From a bacterium (GTDB lineage: Bacteria > JAGOBX01), in contig JAKPEO010000001.1 of the NCBI GenBank assembly GCA_029551925.1, positions 1-40,160 on the forward strand: 40,160 nt of DNA. The letters run 5' to 3'. The translations under genes were made by a program, and so were the position numbers. Positions 25,111 through 33,185 of the stretch are shown piece by piece. A model generated the notes under the pieces. It was given only the letters and a program-made list of their open reading frames with translations, had not been told where the DNA came from and ran no database searches. Position 1 is the stretch's first letter; each line of letters begins with the position of its first letter.

Positions 25111-25568
25111 ATTTTCTCACCTTTTTTATATTGTATTAATTCAATATTGGCTTCCTGTAAAATTTCCATTGCAAGTTTGTCAGGATAGCCGCCGTTAAAA
25201 ATAATTTTTTTTATATCCGCATTTATTAGCATTTTAGCGCAGACAATACACGGCTGTGTCGTGCAGTATAAAATTGAATCTTTAATTGATACGCCGTGAA
25301 GAGCTGCTTGCAGTATTGCGTTTTGTTCAGCATGCAAGCCGCGACATAATTCATGGCGCTCGCCTGACGGAATATTATTAATTGTTCGAATGCAATTTTC
25401 TTTAGCGCAGTGTTTTATATTTTTGGGCACGCCATTATAACCTGTGGCTAATATTCGCTTATCTTTAACTAAAACTGCGCCTACTTGTCTGCGAATGCAG
25501 GACGAACGCCTACTCACTAATTCCGCTATCTCCATAAAATAATCTGTCCAATTCGGTCTATTTATCAT
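25107..25568 (-). CDS. Deoxycytidylate (dCMP) deaminase family protein
   Basis: A 153-residue zinc-dependent cytidine-deaminase-fold enzyme, converting dCMP to dUMP for thymidylate synthesis. The catalytic HAE motif ([10 protein letters not shown]) and the second zinc motif [12 protein letters not shown] are complete; [18 protein letters not shown] and [11 protein letters not shown] are dCMP-deaminase-specific. A ComEB-like annotation would be equivalent. The start is ATG 25568, which shares a base with the rpiB stop (TAATG) and has GGTGA seven bases upstream; ATG 25574 is too close to that site. Confidence 0.94.
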   Translation of the reverse strand: MINRPNWTDYFMEIAELVSRRSSCIRRQVGAVLVKDKRILATGYNGVPKNIKHCAKENCIRTINNIPSGERHELCRGLHAEQNAILQAALHGVSIKDSILYCTTQPCIVCAKMLINADIKKIIFNGGYPDKLAMEILQEANIELIQYKKGEKI

Positions 25569-26017
25569 TAACATTCACCATTATTTTCAAATTGCGAAAT
25601 TATATCTACTCTTTTTTGATGACGCGCGCCTGCAAATTGCGTATGCAAAAACGCTTCTACTATTTTCAAGGCTTCGGATTTATCTAAAAATCTGCCGCCT
25701 AATGCCAACATATTCGCATTATTATGCTCGCGGCTTAATTTCGCATATTCTACACAGTGACATAACGCTGCGCGAATACCCTTGACTTTGTTAGCGGCAA
25801 TAGATATCCCTATGCCTGTCCCGCAAATTATTATCCCGAAATTTGCAGAGCCGCGCGCTACCTCTTTTGCCGCTTTGATCCCGTAAATCGGATAATCAAC
25901 TGAATCTGCAGAATCAGTTCCTAAATCTTCTATCTCTATTTTTTGGGAAAGTAAATATTTTTTTATATGCTCTTTTAATTCATAGCCGCCGTGGTCTGAA
26001 GCAATAACTATTTTCAT
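25568..26017 (-). CDS. rpiB: Ribose-5-phosphate isomerase B
   Basis: A 149-residue RpiB, which interconverts ribulose-5-phosphate and ribose-5-phosphate in the pentose phosphate pathway; the same fold can act on allose or galactose phosphates. [39 protein letters not shown] with the catalytic cysteine, and [16 protein letters not shown] are all family motifs; length is normal. It lies upstream of dCMP deaminase and 32 bases after the cNMP-binding gene. No Shine-Dalgarno site precedes ATG 26017. RpiB plus dCMP deaminase form a small nucleotide-precursor group. Confidence 0.95.
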   Translation of the reverse strand: MKIVIASDHGGYELKEHIKKYLLSQKIEIEDLGTDSADSVDYPIYGIKAAKEVARGSANFGIIICGTGIGISIAANKVKGIRAALCHCVEYAKLSREHNNANMLALGGRFLDKSEALKIVEAFLHTQFAGARHQKRVDIISQFENNGEC

Positions 26018-26049
26018 ATATCGTCAACTCGTTTAATTTCTAAAAAATT

Positions 26050-26442
26050 CTAAATTCCGCTGTATAATTTTTTCAGCGCATCGCTGTATTTCTGATTTAA
26101 AGTAAAAATTTTATTTACTAACCCGTCAATTATTTTCATCGCAAAATCTGGAGATTGCTTGATTATCTGCTGAAGAGTATCTTTGTTTATTACTAACAAT
26201 ATGCCCGCTTTCAATGCTCGCACTGATGCCGACCGCTTTTTCGCTTCAAATAACGCCGCTTCGCCAAAAAATTCGCCAGGACCAATTTTCGTGAGCGGTA
26301 TTATTTTTTTATCAACGCTTGTTTTATATATTTCAAATTCGCCTTCTTTGATTATATAAAACTCCGTGCCCATACTACCTTCTGCTATTATTAATTCGCC
26401 TGCCATAACCTTGCGCTCTAATTTATTAGCACTCTCTCCCAT
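26050..26442 (-). CDS. Second stand-alone cyclic-nucleotide-binding domain protein
   Basis: A 130-residue single cNMP-binding domain without a DNA-binding module. The cassette FFGEAALFEAKKRSASVRA has the glutamate and arginine used to bind cyclic nucleotides, and AEGSMGTEFYIIKEGEFEIY is the typical barrel start. The C-terminal helix (about 100-130) could bind a partner. The start is ATG 26442, where AAGGTGGTG sits six bases upstream; a GTG at 26454 lies inside that site. It lies 31 bases after trxB. With the protein at 3553-4008 it makes two possible cAMP receptors; they share the fold but are not close copies. Confidence 0.87.
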   Translation of the reverse strand: MGESANKLERKVMAGELIIAEGSMGTEFYIIKEGEFEIYKTSVDKKIIPLTKIGPGEFFGEAALFEAKKRSASVRALKAGILLVINKDTLQQIIKQSPDFAMKIIDGLVNKIFTLNQKYSDALKKLYSGI

Positions 26443-26472
26443 AAAAGACACCACCTTAAAAAATTTTATTTT

Positions 26473-27408
26473 TTATACGCTATCTATATAATGCATCGCC
26501 GCAATTGCAGCAATTGCTCCGTCTGAACAAGCAGTAATAACCTGTCTCAAAAATTTTGAACATATATCACCTGCGGCAAAAACGCCTTTTATGTTTGTCT
26601 GCTGTTTTTTATCAACTACAATATAACCATTCTCGTCTTTTTCTATTTCTTGCGGAATAATTTCAGTATTAGCAATATACCCAGCAAAAATGAATACCCC
26701 GTCTATCGCTAATTCTGTAATCTTCTCGGTTTTTACATTTTTTAATGTCAGACCTTTTACATTTTTTTCGCCAATTATTTTTAATGGGATAGTTTCTAAT
26801 ACTAATTCAATTTTAGGGTTTGCCATTACCTTATCTACAATTATTTTTAATGCTCGAAATTTATCGCGACGATGTATTAAAAATAATTTATCAACAAATT
26901 TTGTAAGATACAACGCTTCTTCTAATGCGGAATCGCCGCCGCCGATAACTGCAACTTTTTTATTTTTGAAAAATGCGGCATCACAAGTCGCGCAATATGA
27001 CACGCCGCGGCCTGTAAATTCCGCTTCGCCGGAAATATTCAACTTTCGCGGATTTGCGCCATTACAAAAAATTATAGATTTAGTTTCGTATATAACATTT
27101 TCAGTATAAATTTTATGTCCTGCAAATTTCTTAGACAATTCGATTTTTTGAATTACTGTTATTTGCGGCTCTATTCCGAATTTCTGACAATGCCGCAATA
27201 ATTTATTCGCTAATTCATAGCCACTAATTTTTTCAAAAAAACCCGGATAATTCTCAATTTCATCTGTTATCACAATCTGACCACCAGGATAATTTTTTTC
27301 GAGCAGCGCAACATTCAAACCAGCGCGTTTTGCATATATAGCAGCACACATCCCCGCAGGACCAGCCCCAATTATTACAACATCATAATTTTCTATATTC
27401 ATTTTCAT
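26473..27408 (-). CDS. trxB: Thioredoxin reductase
   Basis: A 311-residue flavoprotein that reduces thioredoxin with NADPH. FAD loop GAGPAGMCAAIYAKRAG (14-30), GGQIVITDEIENYPGF, redox-active GVSYCATCDAAFF, NADP loop GGGDSALEEALYL and the C-terminal FAAGDICSKFLRQVITACSDG are complete. In some anaerobes family members accept reduced ferredoxin or NADH; that cannot be read from the motifs with confidence. Its start overlaps the response-regulator stop as ATGA (27408-27405), so synthesis is coupled to that regulator; an ATG six bases further in is equally possible. Confidence 0.95.
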   Translation of the reverse strand: MKMNIENYDVVIIGAGPAGMCAAIYAKRAGLNVALLEKNYPGGQIVITDEIENYPGFFEKISGYELANKLLRHCQKFGIEPQITVIQKIELSKKFAGHKIYTENVIYETKSIIFCNGANPRKLNISGEAEFTGRGVSYCATCDAAFFKNKKVAVIGGGDSALEEALYLTKFVDKLFLIHRRDKFRALKIIVDKVMANPKIELVLETIPLKIIGEKNVKGLTLKNVKTEKITELAIDGVFIFAGYIANTEIIPQEIEKDENGYIVVDKKQQTNIKGVFAAGDICSKFLRQVITACSDGAIAAIAAMHYIDSV

Positions 27409-27770
27409 TTCCAGTATTTTTCAAAGCGTTGAAATACTTGTATTATTTTATCTTTGACAAATGGCTTTTCAATAAAATCAAATGCGCCGGCCGCTAAACA
27501 CTCTTTTAAAACTTGCTTGCTCGATAATGCAGTTACCATTATTATATTTGCATTTGGATTTAAGTTTTTTATTTCTTTCAGAGCATAATATCCATCTTTA
27601 TTGGGCATTACAATATCTAATGTAACTACATCCGGCATCAATTCTTTATATTTCAATACCGCTTGCTCGCCGTCTTCTGCTTCGCCAACTATTTCAAATC
27701 CTAATCCTTCTAAAATATCGCTTAATTCAAATCTAATAATCGGCGAATCATCTACAATCAAAACTCGCAA
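27405..27770 (-). CDS. CheY-like response regulator, TTG start
   Basis: A 121-residue receiver with no output domain. LIVDDSPIIRFE is the acidic pocket, DVVTLDIVMPNKDG holds the phosphoacceptor, VTALSS and IEKPFVKDK give the conserved threonine and lysine. The start is TTG 27770, decided by the G-rich site TAGGGGGA nine to ten bases upstream and by the need to keep the first beta strand; no ATG lies before the acidic pocket. It lies between the histidine kinase (171 bases upstream) and trxB (four-base overlap), so the kinase is its likely partner. Confidence 0.92.
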   Translation of the reverse strand: MRVLIVDDSPIIRFELSDILEGLGFEIVGEAEDGEQAVLKYKELMPDVVTLDIVMPNKDGYYALKEIKNLNPNANIIMVTALSSKQVLKECLAAGAFDFIEKPFVKDKIIQVFQRFEKYWK

Positions 27771-27941
27771 ATATTTTTCCCCCTATCAAAAAAATATTTT
27801 TTCAAGTTTTACACGGCATTAAAATAATATATATAAAATTTTAAAATACAAGAAAAAAAATTAAAATATATAGTTGTTTGACTATAATTGCAATCATAAC
27901 ATATTTTTTTCTTATAAAAAAAATAAAACACTAATCTTTCT
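27771..27941. other. AT-rich gap with possible promoters for the regulator-trxB pair
   Basis: 171 bases with no gene. On the - strand TTGTAT (27851-27846) and TATTAT (27829-27824) are 16 bases apart and would give a leader of about 47 bases; a second pair, TTGCAA with TATATT at 17 bases, lies further upstream. The base composition makes such pairs frequent, so neither is firm. Confidence 0.35.
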
Positions 27942-28949
27942 TCATTTATTGATTTCGTTTGACTCTTTTTTTATATTTGGATTAAAAAAAGGTAGAGTAA
28001 AGAAAAATTCTGCACCTTCGCCTTCTTTGCTTTCAAACCATATTTTACCATTTTGTTTTTGAACTAACAACTTACAAATCGCCAACCCTAAACCAGAACC
28101 GCCTTTAACAGTAGCATCTTCAACTTGCGCTTGTTTGAATTTTCCAAATATCTTATCTTTAAAATGTTCTGGTATCCCACGCCCATAATCGCGAATAGAG
28201 ATTCTTGCACATTTTGAGCAATTGATGCATCTTGCATTTTCATCAGTTTTTTTTAGATTTTCGCAATCATATTCAATAACATTGATTATAATCTTGCCAT
28301 TATTACTTGAAAATTTTATTGCATTAGACAACAAATTCATAAAAACTCGGTAAGTAGCATTCCAATCGCAAAATGCTGAATATTTTGTCTGCTGGTATTC
28401 TATCTGCATATTTTTTTCTTTGATTTGCGTTGATAAATCGCTAATAACAGTTTGAATTATTTCGTCAATATTATTTTCTGTTATCATCATTTCAAAATTA
28501 TCAGTTTCAATTTTTTCAAGATTCAAAATATTATTGATTAAATTTTGCATTCTTTTTGCCGAATTAAATGAAAGATTGACTAATTCCAATACTTCATTAG
28601 AAACATTGTCACGCAATTTTGAAAGTATTATATTTAATGTCCCGGCTATCGAAGTCAACGGCGCGCGCAATTCGTGTGATACTACTGATATTAATTCATT
28701 TTTCTTTTGTTCGATTTTATTTTTATCTTCAAGCGTATTTTTTAATTCTTCGTTTAATTTTTTTAATTCTTCGTGTTTTTGTAGTTCTTTATAAGTTCGC
28801 TCTAATTCTCTATTTTTATCATCTAATTCTTTATACAGCGCTAATATACCTTTATTCAATTCTGTTATTTCATCATTAAGCGCTTCGATTTTTTCAATTA
28901 GTTCACTCTGAGAACGATTAAAAAGTTCTTTTTTTTCTTGTTTATCCAT
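27942..28949 (-). CDS. Soluble sensor histidine kinase with a four-cysteine insert
   Basis: A 335-residue cytoplasmic kinase with no membrane helix and no PAS domain. Residues 8-85 are a coiled coil; the H box is SVVSHELRAPLTS with H92; the ATPase domain has NLLSNAIKFS (N box), RDYGRGIPEH (G1), FGKFKQA (F box) and GGSGLGLAI (G2). Between the two strands that precede G1, residues 226-248 form an insert with C229, C241, C244 and C247 (CxxCxxC at its end). This hairpin is short and cysteine-free in most kinases, so it may hold zinc, an iron-sulfur cluster or a thiol switch. The gene is upstream of the CheY-like regulator and trxB. ATG 28949 is preferred to a TTG six bases upstream. Confidence 0.9.
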   Translation of the reverse strand: MDKQEKKELFNRSQSELIEKIEALNDEITELNKGILALYKELDDKNRELERTYKELQKHEELKKLNEELKNTLEDKNKIEQKKNELISVVSHELRAPLTSIAGTLNIILSKLRDNVSNEVLELVNLSFNSAKRMQNLINNILNLEKIETDNFEMMITENNIDEIIQTVISDLSTQIKEKNMQIEYQQTKYSAFCDWNATYRVFMNLLSNAIKFSSNNGKIIINVIEYDCENLKKTDENARCINCSKCARISIRDYGRGIPEHFKDKIFGKFKQAQVEDATVKGGSGLGLAICKLLVQKQNGKIWFESKEGEGAEFFFTLPFFNPNIKKESNEINK

Positions 28950-28958
28950 AATCAATTT

Positions 28959-28986
28959 ATTATAAAATTTTCCTTTAAAAAATCAA
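28959..28986 (-). promoter_or_regulatory. Predicted promoter of the histidine kinase; implies a leaderless mRNA
   Basis: On the - strand TTGATT (28986-28981) and a perfect TATAAT (28964-28959) are 16 bases apart. Transcription would start near 28952, three bases before ATG 28949. No ribosome-binding site lies close to the start; AAAGGA sits 22 bases away, inside the spacer. Confidence 0.5.
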
Positions 28987-29035
28987 TAATAAAACACTGT
29001 ATTTAAACAACTAAATTAATTCTATTGATGTTAAA

Positions 29036-29812
29036 TTAACCTATATATTGATCATCGCCTAAATAAGAAGCGATTACTTGTGGATTAGTGGAAATTTCAG
29101 ATGGCGTGCCTTTTGCTAAAAATTCGCCAAAATTCAAAACTATAATTTTTTCTGATATGGTCATAACAAGATTCATATCATGTTCAACTATAAAAATTGT
29201 TTTTCCTATTTTTTTTATTTCTAATAATAATCTTGCTAAATCCTCTGTTTCTTTTGGATTCAATCCGGCAGCCGGCTCGTCTAATAACAATAATTCGCTG
29301 TCAGACATTAAGCAGCGCGCTATTTCGGCTAATCGCAATTGTCCAAAAGTTAATTCTGAAATTTCTGAATACGCTAATTTTTGCAGTCCGACAAATTCAA
29401 GATTGTTCATTGCGCGTTTAAATAATAGTTCATCTTCACGCTTACTTGAAAATACAGCAAATAAATATTTAAAAATAGACGATGACCCATATATATGTCC
29501 GCCGACCATAATATTTTCAACTAAATTCATATTTGGAAATAATACTATATTTTGAAAAGTGCGCGAAATTCCGAGTTGCGGCAATTGATGCGGCGCAAAA
29601 TTAGTAATATCTTTATTTTGAAAAAAAATTTCACCGCTGTCTTGTTGGTAAATGCGTGAAATAATATTAAATACAGTTGTTTTGCCTGCGCCATTCGGAC
29701 CAATTAACGCTGTAATAGAATTTTTTTTTACTGAAAAACTAAAATTTTTTAAGGCGTGAATACCGCCAAATGATTTAGATATATTTTTTGCAATCAATAT
29801 ATTATCAGCCAT
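29036..29812 (-). CDS. livG: Branched-chain amino acid ABC transporter ATPase LivG
   Basis: A 258-residue ABC ATPase. Walker A is GPNGAGKTTVFNIIS, the signature is LTFGQLRLAEIARCLM, Walker B is LLLLDEPAAGLNP, and VEHDMNLVM contains the switch histidine. The signature, the Q-loop region GISRTFQNIVLFPNMN and the length identify the LivG branch, which powers uptake of branched-chain amino acids (or urea and amides in relatives). Its start overlaps livM by eight bases. The usual partner ATPase LivF does not follow; the next gene is the histidine kinase after an 80-base gap. Confidence 0.95.
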   Translation of the reverse strand: MADNILIAKNISKSFGGIHALKNFSFSVKKNSITALIGPNGAGKTTVFNIISRIYQQDSGEIFFQNKDITNFAPHQLPQLGISRTFQNIVLFPNMNLVENIMVGGHIYGSSSIFKYLFAVFSSKREDELLFKRAMNNLEFVGLQKLAYSEISELTFGQLRLAEIARCLMSDSELLLLDEPAAGLNPKETEDLARLLLEIKKIGKTIFIVEHDMNLVMTISEKIIVLNFGEFLAKGTPSEISTNPQVIASYLGDDQYIG

Positions 29813-30773
29813 TATTTTTAAAACATAATCTTTTTAATTTTTTAGGTATTGATGTTAAGCCATCAGGTAAAAATAATAATATTACAATTAATACTGCGCC
29901 TAACACAATGCCTTCGTATTCATCAAATTTCCCTAATAATTCCGGAATAATCATTAAAATAAACACGCCAAATAAAGTGCCCCAAATATTTAATGTCCCT
30001 CCTAATATTACCATTGTCACTAATTTTATTGAAGTATGTAAATCAAAAGTAGTAGGTAAAATATATGAATTATAATGCGCTGCTATACTTCCCGATATAC
30101 CTGCAAGTATCGTACTAAAAACAAAAATAAAAGTTTTATATGCTGTTACATTTATGCCTAATGACTGCGCAGCAAGTTCGTTTATATGCAGAGCTTTTAA
30201 TGCTCTGCCAGCTTTGGAATTTATAAAGTTCAATGATAATTTTAAAACGCAAAAATTCAAAAGCCAGACTAAATAATAATATGCAAATTCCTTATGCTTG
30301 AAATCATTAAAATTAAAATCAAAAATTTTTAAATCAGGCAGCGATATACCTTCGCCGCCGCCGAAATACATAAATTCACGTGAGATGATTTGTATGATTA
30401 ATCCAATACCTAATGTCGCCATCGCAAGATAATGACCTTTAAGTTTTAATATCGGTTTAGAAATCAAAAAACCAATAATAAAATTCAATAATATCGACAA
30501 GGCAAAACCATATAATGCCGAATATCCTAATTTATTGCAAATATACACGCTGCTGTATGCTCCGATTGTCATAAAACCAGCGTGGCCTAATGATATTTGA
30601 CCGGCAAAGCCAATCAACAGATTCAATCCGAGCGCCGTAAGCGTAAAAAAACCTATTGGAACAAATATTCCGATATAATAGCCGCCGCCTTGAAAACTAT
30701 TTAATATCACAGGCAAAAAAAACATTATTATAAAAAAAAACGATAATTGAAAAGTATCTTTTTTAGTAATCAT
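29805..30773 (-). CDS. livM: Branched-chain amino acid ABC transporter permease LivM
   Basis: A 322-residue inner-membrane permease with eight to ten hydrophobic helices. LNLLIGFAGQISLGHAGFMTIGAY is the LivM signature and GRALKALHINELAAQSLGIN is the cytoplasmic coupling loop that contacts the ATPase; the C-terminal VILGGTLNIWGTLFG is also typical. Length is normal. It lies nine bases after livH and overlaps livG. No clear Shine-Dalgarno site precedes ATG 30773, consistent with translation coupled to livH. Confidence 0.95.
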   Translation of the reverse strand: MITKKDTFQLSFFFIIMFFLPVILNSFQGGGYYIGIFVPIGFFTLTALGLNLLIGFAGQISLGHAGFMTIGAYSSVYICNKLGYSALYGFALSILLNFIIGFLISKPILKLKGHYLAMATLGIGLIIQIISREFMYFGGGEGISLPDLKIFDFNFNDFKHKEFAYYYLVWLLNFCVLKLSLNFINSKAGRALKALHINELAAQSLGINVTAYKTFIFVFSTILAGISGSIAAHYNSYILPTTFDLHTSIKLVTMVILGGTLNIWGTLFGVFILMIIPELLGKFDEYEGIVLGAVLIVILLFLPDGLTSIPKKLKRLCFKNNG

Positions 30774-30782
30774 ATTTTTTTG

Positions 30783-31667
30783 TTATACTCGCTTTGTCCA
30801 TTTTTGCCCTAATATTCCAGATGGCTTAAATACCAAGAAAATTATTAAAATTACAAATGCAATCGCGTCTTTATAGCCCGATGAAATCACGCCTGCACCA
30901 ACTTCTTGAACTATTCCTAACATAAAGCCGCCTAATATTGCGCCAATATTATTTCCAATACCGCCGCAAATCGCCGCACAAAATCCTTTGAGTCCAAAAG
31001 ACAGCCCTATATGATAGTTCACATTAGTTAGCGGACATAATATTGCGCCGCTTATTCCGCCGAGTAATGCGCTTATAAAAAATGAAAGCAGCACCATATT
31101 ATTTCTATTTATTCCCATTAACGACGCGGCAGTAGGATTAGAAGCGCATGCAGAAAACGCTTTGCCTAACATTGTTTTTTCAAAAAAATAATGAAGGATA
31201 AACATTAATATTATGGTAATCGCCAATATCCAGATATTTTGAGTTGCGATAATTATTTCATCTGTTATTTTTATTGTTTCAATTTTTGAAAAATGGTCGA
31301 GCATCAACGAATTTTTGCCCCAGAGCAACATTGCGGTTGTTTGTATGGCAATAGATAATCCAATTGTAATTATAATGATTGAAACTAACGGAGAATTAAT
31401 TGCCGGTCTAATAAATAATTGTTGAATGATTATTCCAATTATTGATACTGTCAAAATTGTTAGAATTAATGCAAGCCATAAATTCAAGCCGCATATTTTG
31501 GTGAATGTAAACATAAACATTCCACCTAACATTACAAATTCGCCTTGAGCAAAATTTATGATTTCAGTTGTCCTATAAATTACAGAAAAGCCCAATGCTA
31601 TTAAAGCATATATAGCGCCGTAGGTAAGACCATTAATAAAATACTGCAAAAATATTTCTAAATTCAC
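30783..31667 (-). CDS. livH: Branched-chain amino acid ABC transporter permease LivH, GTG start
   Basis: A 294-residue permease. INGLTYGAIYALIALGFSVIY and INFAQGEFVMLGG are the LivH signatures, with GKAFSACASNPTAASLMGIN as the ATPase-coupling loop and a C-terminal GGIGNNIGAILGGF. The start is GTG 31667-31665 with GGTGA nine bases upstream; no earlier in-frame ATG is available. It lies downstream of the livK hairpin terminator, so its level depends on readthrough from livK unless it has its own promoter. Confidence 0.95.
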   Translation of the reverse strand: MNLEIFLQYFINGLTYGAIYALIALGFSVIYRTTEIINFAQGEFVMLGGMFMFTFTKICGLNLWLALILTILTVSIIGIIIQQLFIRPAINSPLVSIIIITIGLSIAIQTTAMLLWGKNSLMLDHFSKIETIKITDEIIIATQNIWILAITIILMFILHYFFEKTMLGKAFSACASNPTAASLMGINRNNMVLLSFFISALLGGISGAILCPLTNVNYHIGLSFGLKGFCAAICGGIGNNIGAILGGFMLGIVQEVGAGVISSGYKDAIAFVILIIFLVFKPSGILGQKWTKRV

Positions 31668-31702
31668 TTATATTAATTCACCGCAAATAATTTACAAAAA
31701 AA

Positions 31703-31778
31703 AATAGGGCTGTCTAAAAAAATATAGCAGCAAATAAAATTTAAAATTTGTTATTATATTTTTTTAGACAGCCCTATT
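31703..31778 (-). terminator. Attenuator-like rho-independent terminator after livK
   Basis: A perfect 24-bp inverted repeat (31703-31726 with 31755-31778) around a 28-base loop, followed on the - strand by a run of nine T's. It stands between livK and livH, which are otherwise one operon. Partial termination here would yield much more binding protein than permease, the usual need of ABC importers. The outer ten pairs are GC-containing and the inner part is A/T. Confidence 0.75.
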
Positions 31779-31797
31779 CAAATAATATAAACCTAAA

Positions 31798-32976
31798 TTA
31801 TTCTTGAACTAATACCCATTTCCCGTCTTTTACTTCTACTATACAAAACGCTGATTTATCTAAACCATTATGGTCTGTTTCTGAAAAATTATATGTGCCA
31901 GCAGTGCCCGAAAAATTTTTGATTTGCTCGATTGCCGATCTTATTTGCTCTTTATCAGTTGAATTTGCTTTTTTTATCGCTTCAACTAATATCATTAAAG
32001 AATCATAAGCATACCCGCCAAATTGATTCGGCTTTTCATTATATTTTGCCATATATTCATCGCTATAACTTTTCAATAACGCTTTCTGCGGATGCGTATC
32101 TGCTAATTGGTCTAATACCACTAATCGTCCGCAAGGTAAAATTACGCCATTACCCGCTTCGCCAGCAGCCATCAAATATCCATCATTTGCAATACCATGA
32201 CTCATATAAACCGGCACATCTAATTTCATTGTGCGAATGCTCTTTATAACTTTAGCCGAACCTTTGTCTGTATCCCAACACAAAATCGCTTGCGGTTTCT
32301 TGCTTTTGATTTTTGTTATTTGTGTATTTACATCTGGATCTTCGGATGAAAATTTTTCATTTGCTACAATTTGAATATTAAATTGCGGAGCTAATTTTTC
32401 CGCTTGTTTTGCGCCGCCTAATCCGAAGCCCTTATCCGCTGTGATTAATCCGATTTTGGTTATTTTCTTTTCTTTCATTAATTCAAATATTTTTTCAATT
32501 GCCATTCTATCTGACTGCGGAGTCTTGAATATCCATTTGCTTTCTTCTATCGGCACTACAATATCTTCGCTTGCCGCGCAGGATATTAATGGAGTCTGCA
32601 TATTGTTCATTTCATTTTTTATCGCTAAACTTACGCCGCTTGTAGTCGGACCAATAATAGCGACTACGCCGTCTTTCTGCACTAACTCTTTGATTGCATT
32701 CAATGCTTTCTGCGGATCGCCAGCAGTATCTTTGACTATAAGTTCAATTTTTTTGCCTAATACTCCGCCTTGACTATTAATTTTTTCTGCTAACATTTCA
32801 GCAGTTTTTTTCTCCGGCTCGCCTAAAAACGAAGCCGGCCCTGTATAGGCAAAAATTGCTCCGATTTTAATTTTTTCTTCAACTTGCGGCGCGCTCTGTT
32901 CTTCTTTTTTTGCGCAATTAGCAAATAAAGAAAGAATCATTAATAAAATCGCAAAATACCCTAAAATTTTTTTCAT
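31798..32976 (-). CDS. livK: Branched-chain amino acid-type ABC substrate-binding lipoprotein LivK
   Basis: A 392-residue type I periplasmic binding protein. The signal peptide ends with a lipobox at LSLFANC, so it is anchored in a membrane rather than free. KIGAIFAYTGPASFLGEPEKK, AIIGPTTSGVSLAIKNEM and PLISCAASE are family ligand-loop motifs, and GGYAYDSLMILVEAIKKA is the late conserved helix. The family binds leucine, isoleucine or valine, but also amides, urea and aromatic compounds, so the ligand is unsure. The start is ATG 32976 with GGAGGG seven bases upstream; the frame is open for 38 more codons that overlap the promoter and are not translated. Confidence 0.93.
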   Translation of the reverse strand: MKKILGYFAILLMILSLFANCAKKEEQSAPQVEEKIKIGAIFAYTGPASFLGEPEKKTAEMLAEKINSQGGVLGKKIELIVKDTAGDPQKALNAIKELVQKDGVVAIIGPTTSGVSLAIKNEMNNMQTPLISCAASEDIVVPIEESKWIFKTPQSDRMAIEKIFELMKEKKITKIGLITADKGFGLGGAKQAEKLAPQFNIQIVANEKFSSEDPDVNTQITKIKSKKPQAILCWDTDKGSAKVIKSIRTMKLDVPVYMSHGIANDGYLMAAGEAGNGVILPCGRLVVLDQLADTHPQKALLKSYSDEYMAKYNEKPNQFGGYAYDSLMILVEAIKKANSTDKEQIRSAIEQIKNFSGTAGTYNFSETDHNGLDKSAFCIVEVKDGKWVLVQE

Positions 32977-33013
32977 AAAAAATCCCTCCATATATATTTT
33001 TTTTAACAGAGCA

Positions 33014-33041
33014 ATTTTATTTATTTTATTTATATTGTCAA
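33014..33041 (-). promoter_or_regulatory. Predicted promoter of the liv operon
   Basis: On the - strand TTGACA (33041-33036) and TAAAAT (33019-33014) are 16 bases apart, the same pair and spacing as upstream of ppk2. Start near 33007, giving a 30-base leader that contains the strong GGAGGG site. The region 33091-33185 further upstream holds no gene and no clear terminator for the large secreted protein. Confidence 0.6.
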
Positions 33042-33185
33042 TAACGATATTTATTTTTTTAAATTGAACGCAGACATATATCATTTGCACCGCTTTTTTT
33101 GCACGAAATTTTCACACTGCGGCTATTATTTGCCGATAATCATTTTTTGAAAAATTAGCGATAAAAAAAATTAATATAAAAATTG

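Noticed and set aside
31703-31778. Insertion-sequence remnant
   Set aside because: No transposase fragment and no target duplication is visible; the T run and position fit a terminator better. Kept open in the findings.
32977-33090. N-terminal extension of livK
   Set aside because: The 38 extra codons precede the signal peptide and overlap the predicted promoter and ribosome-binding site.
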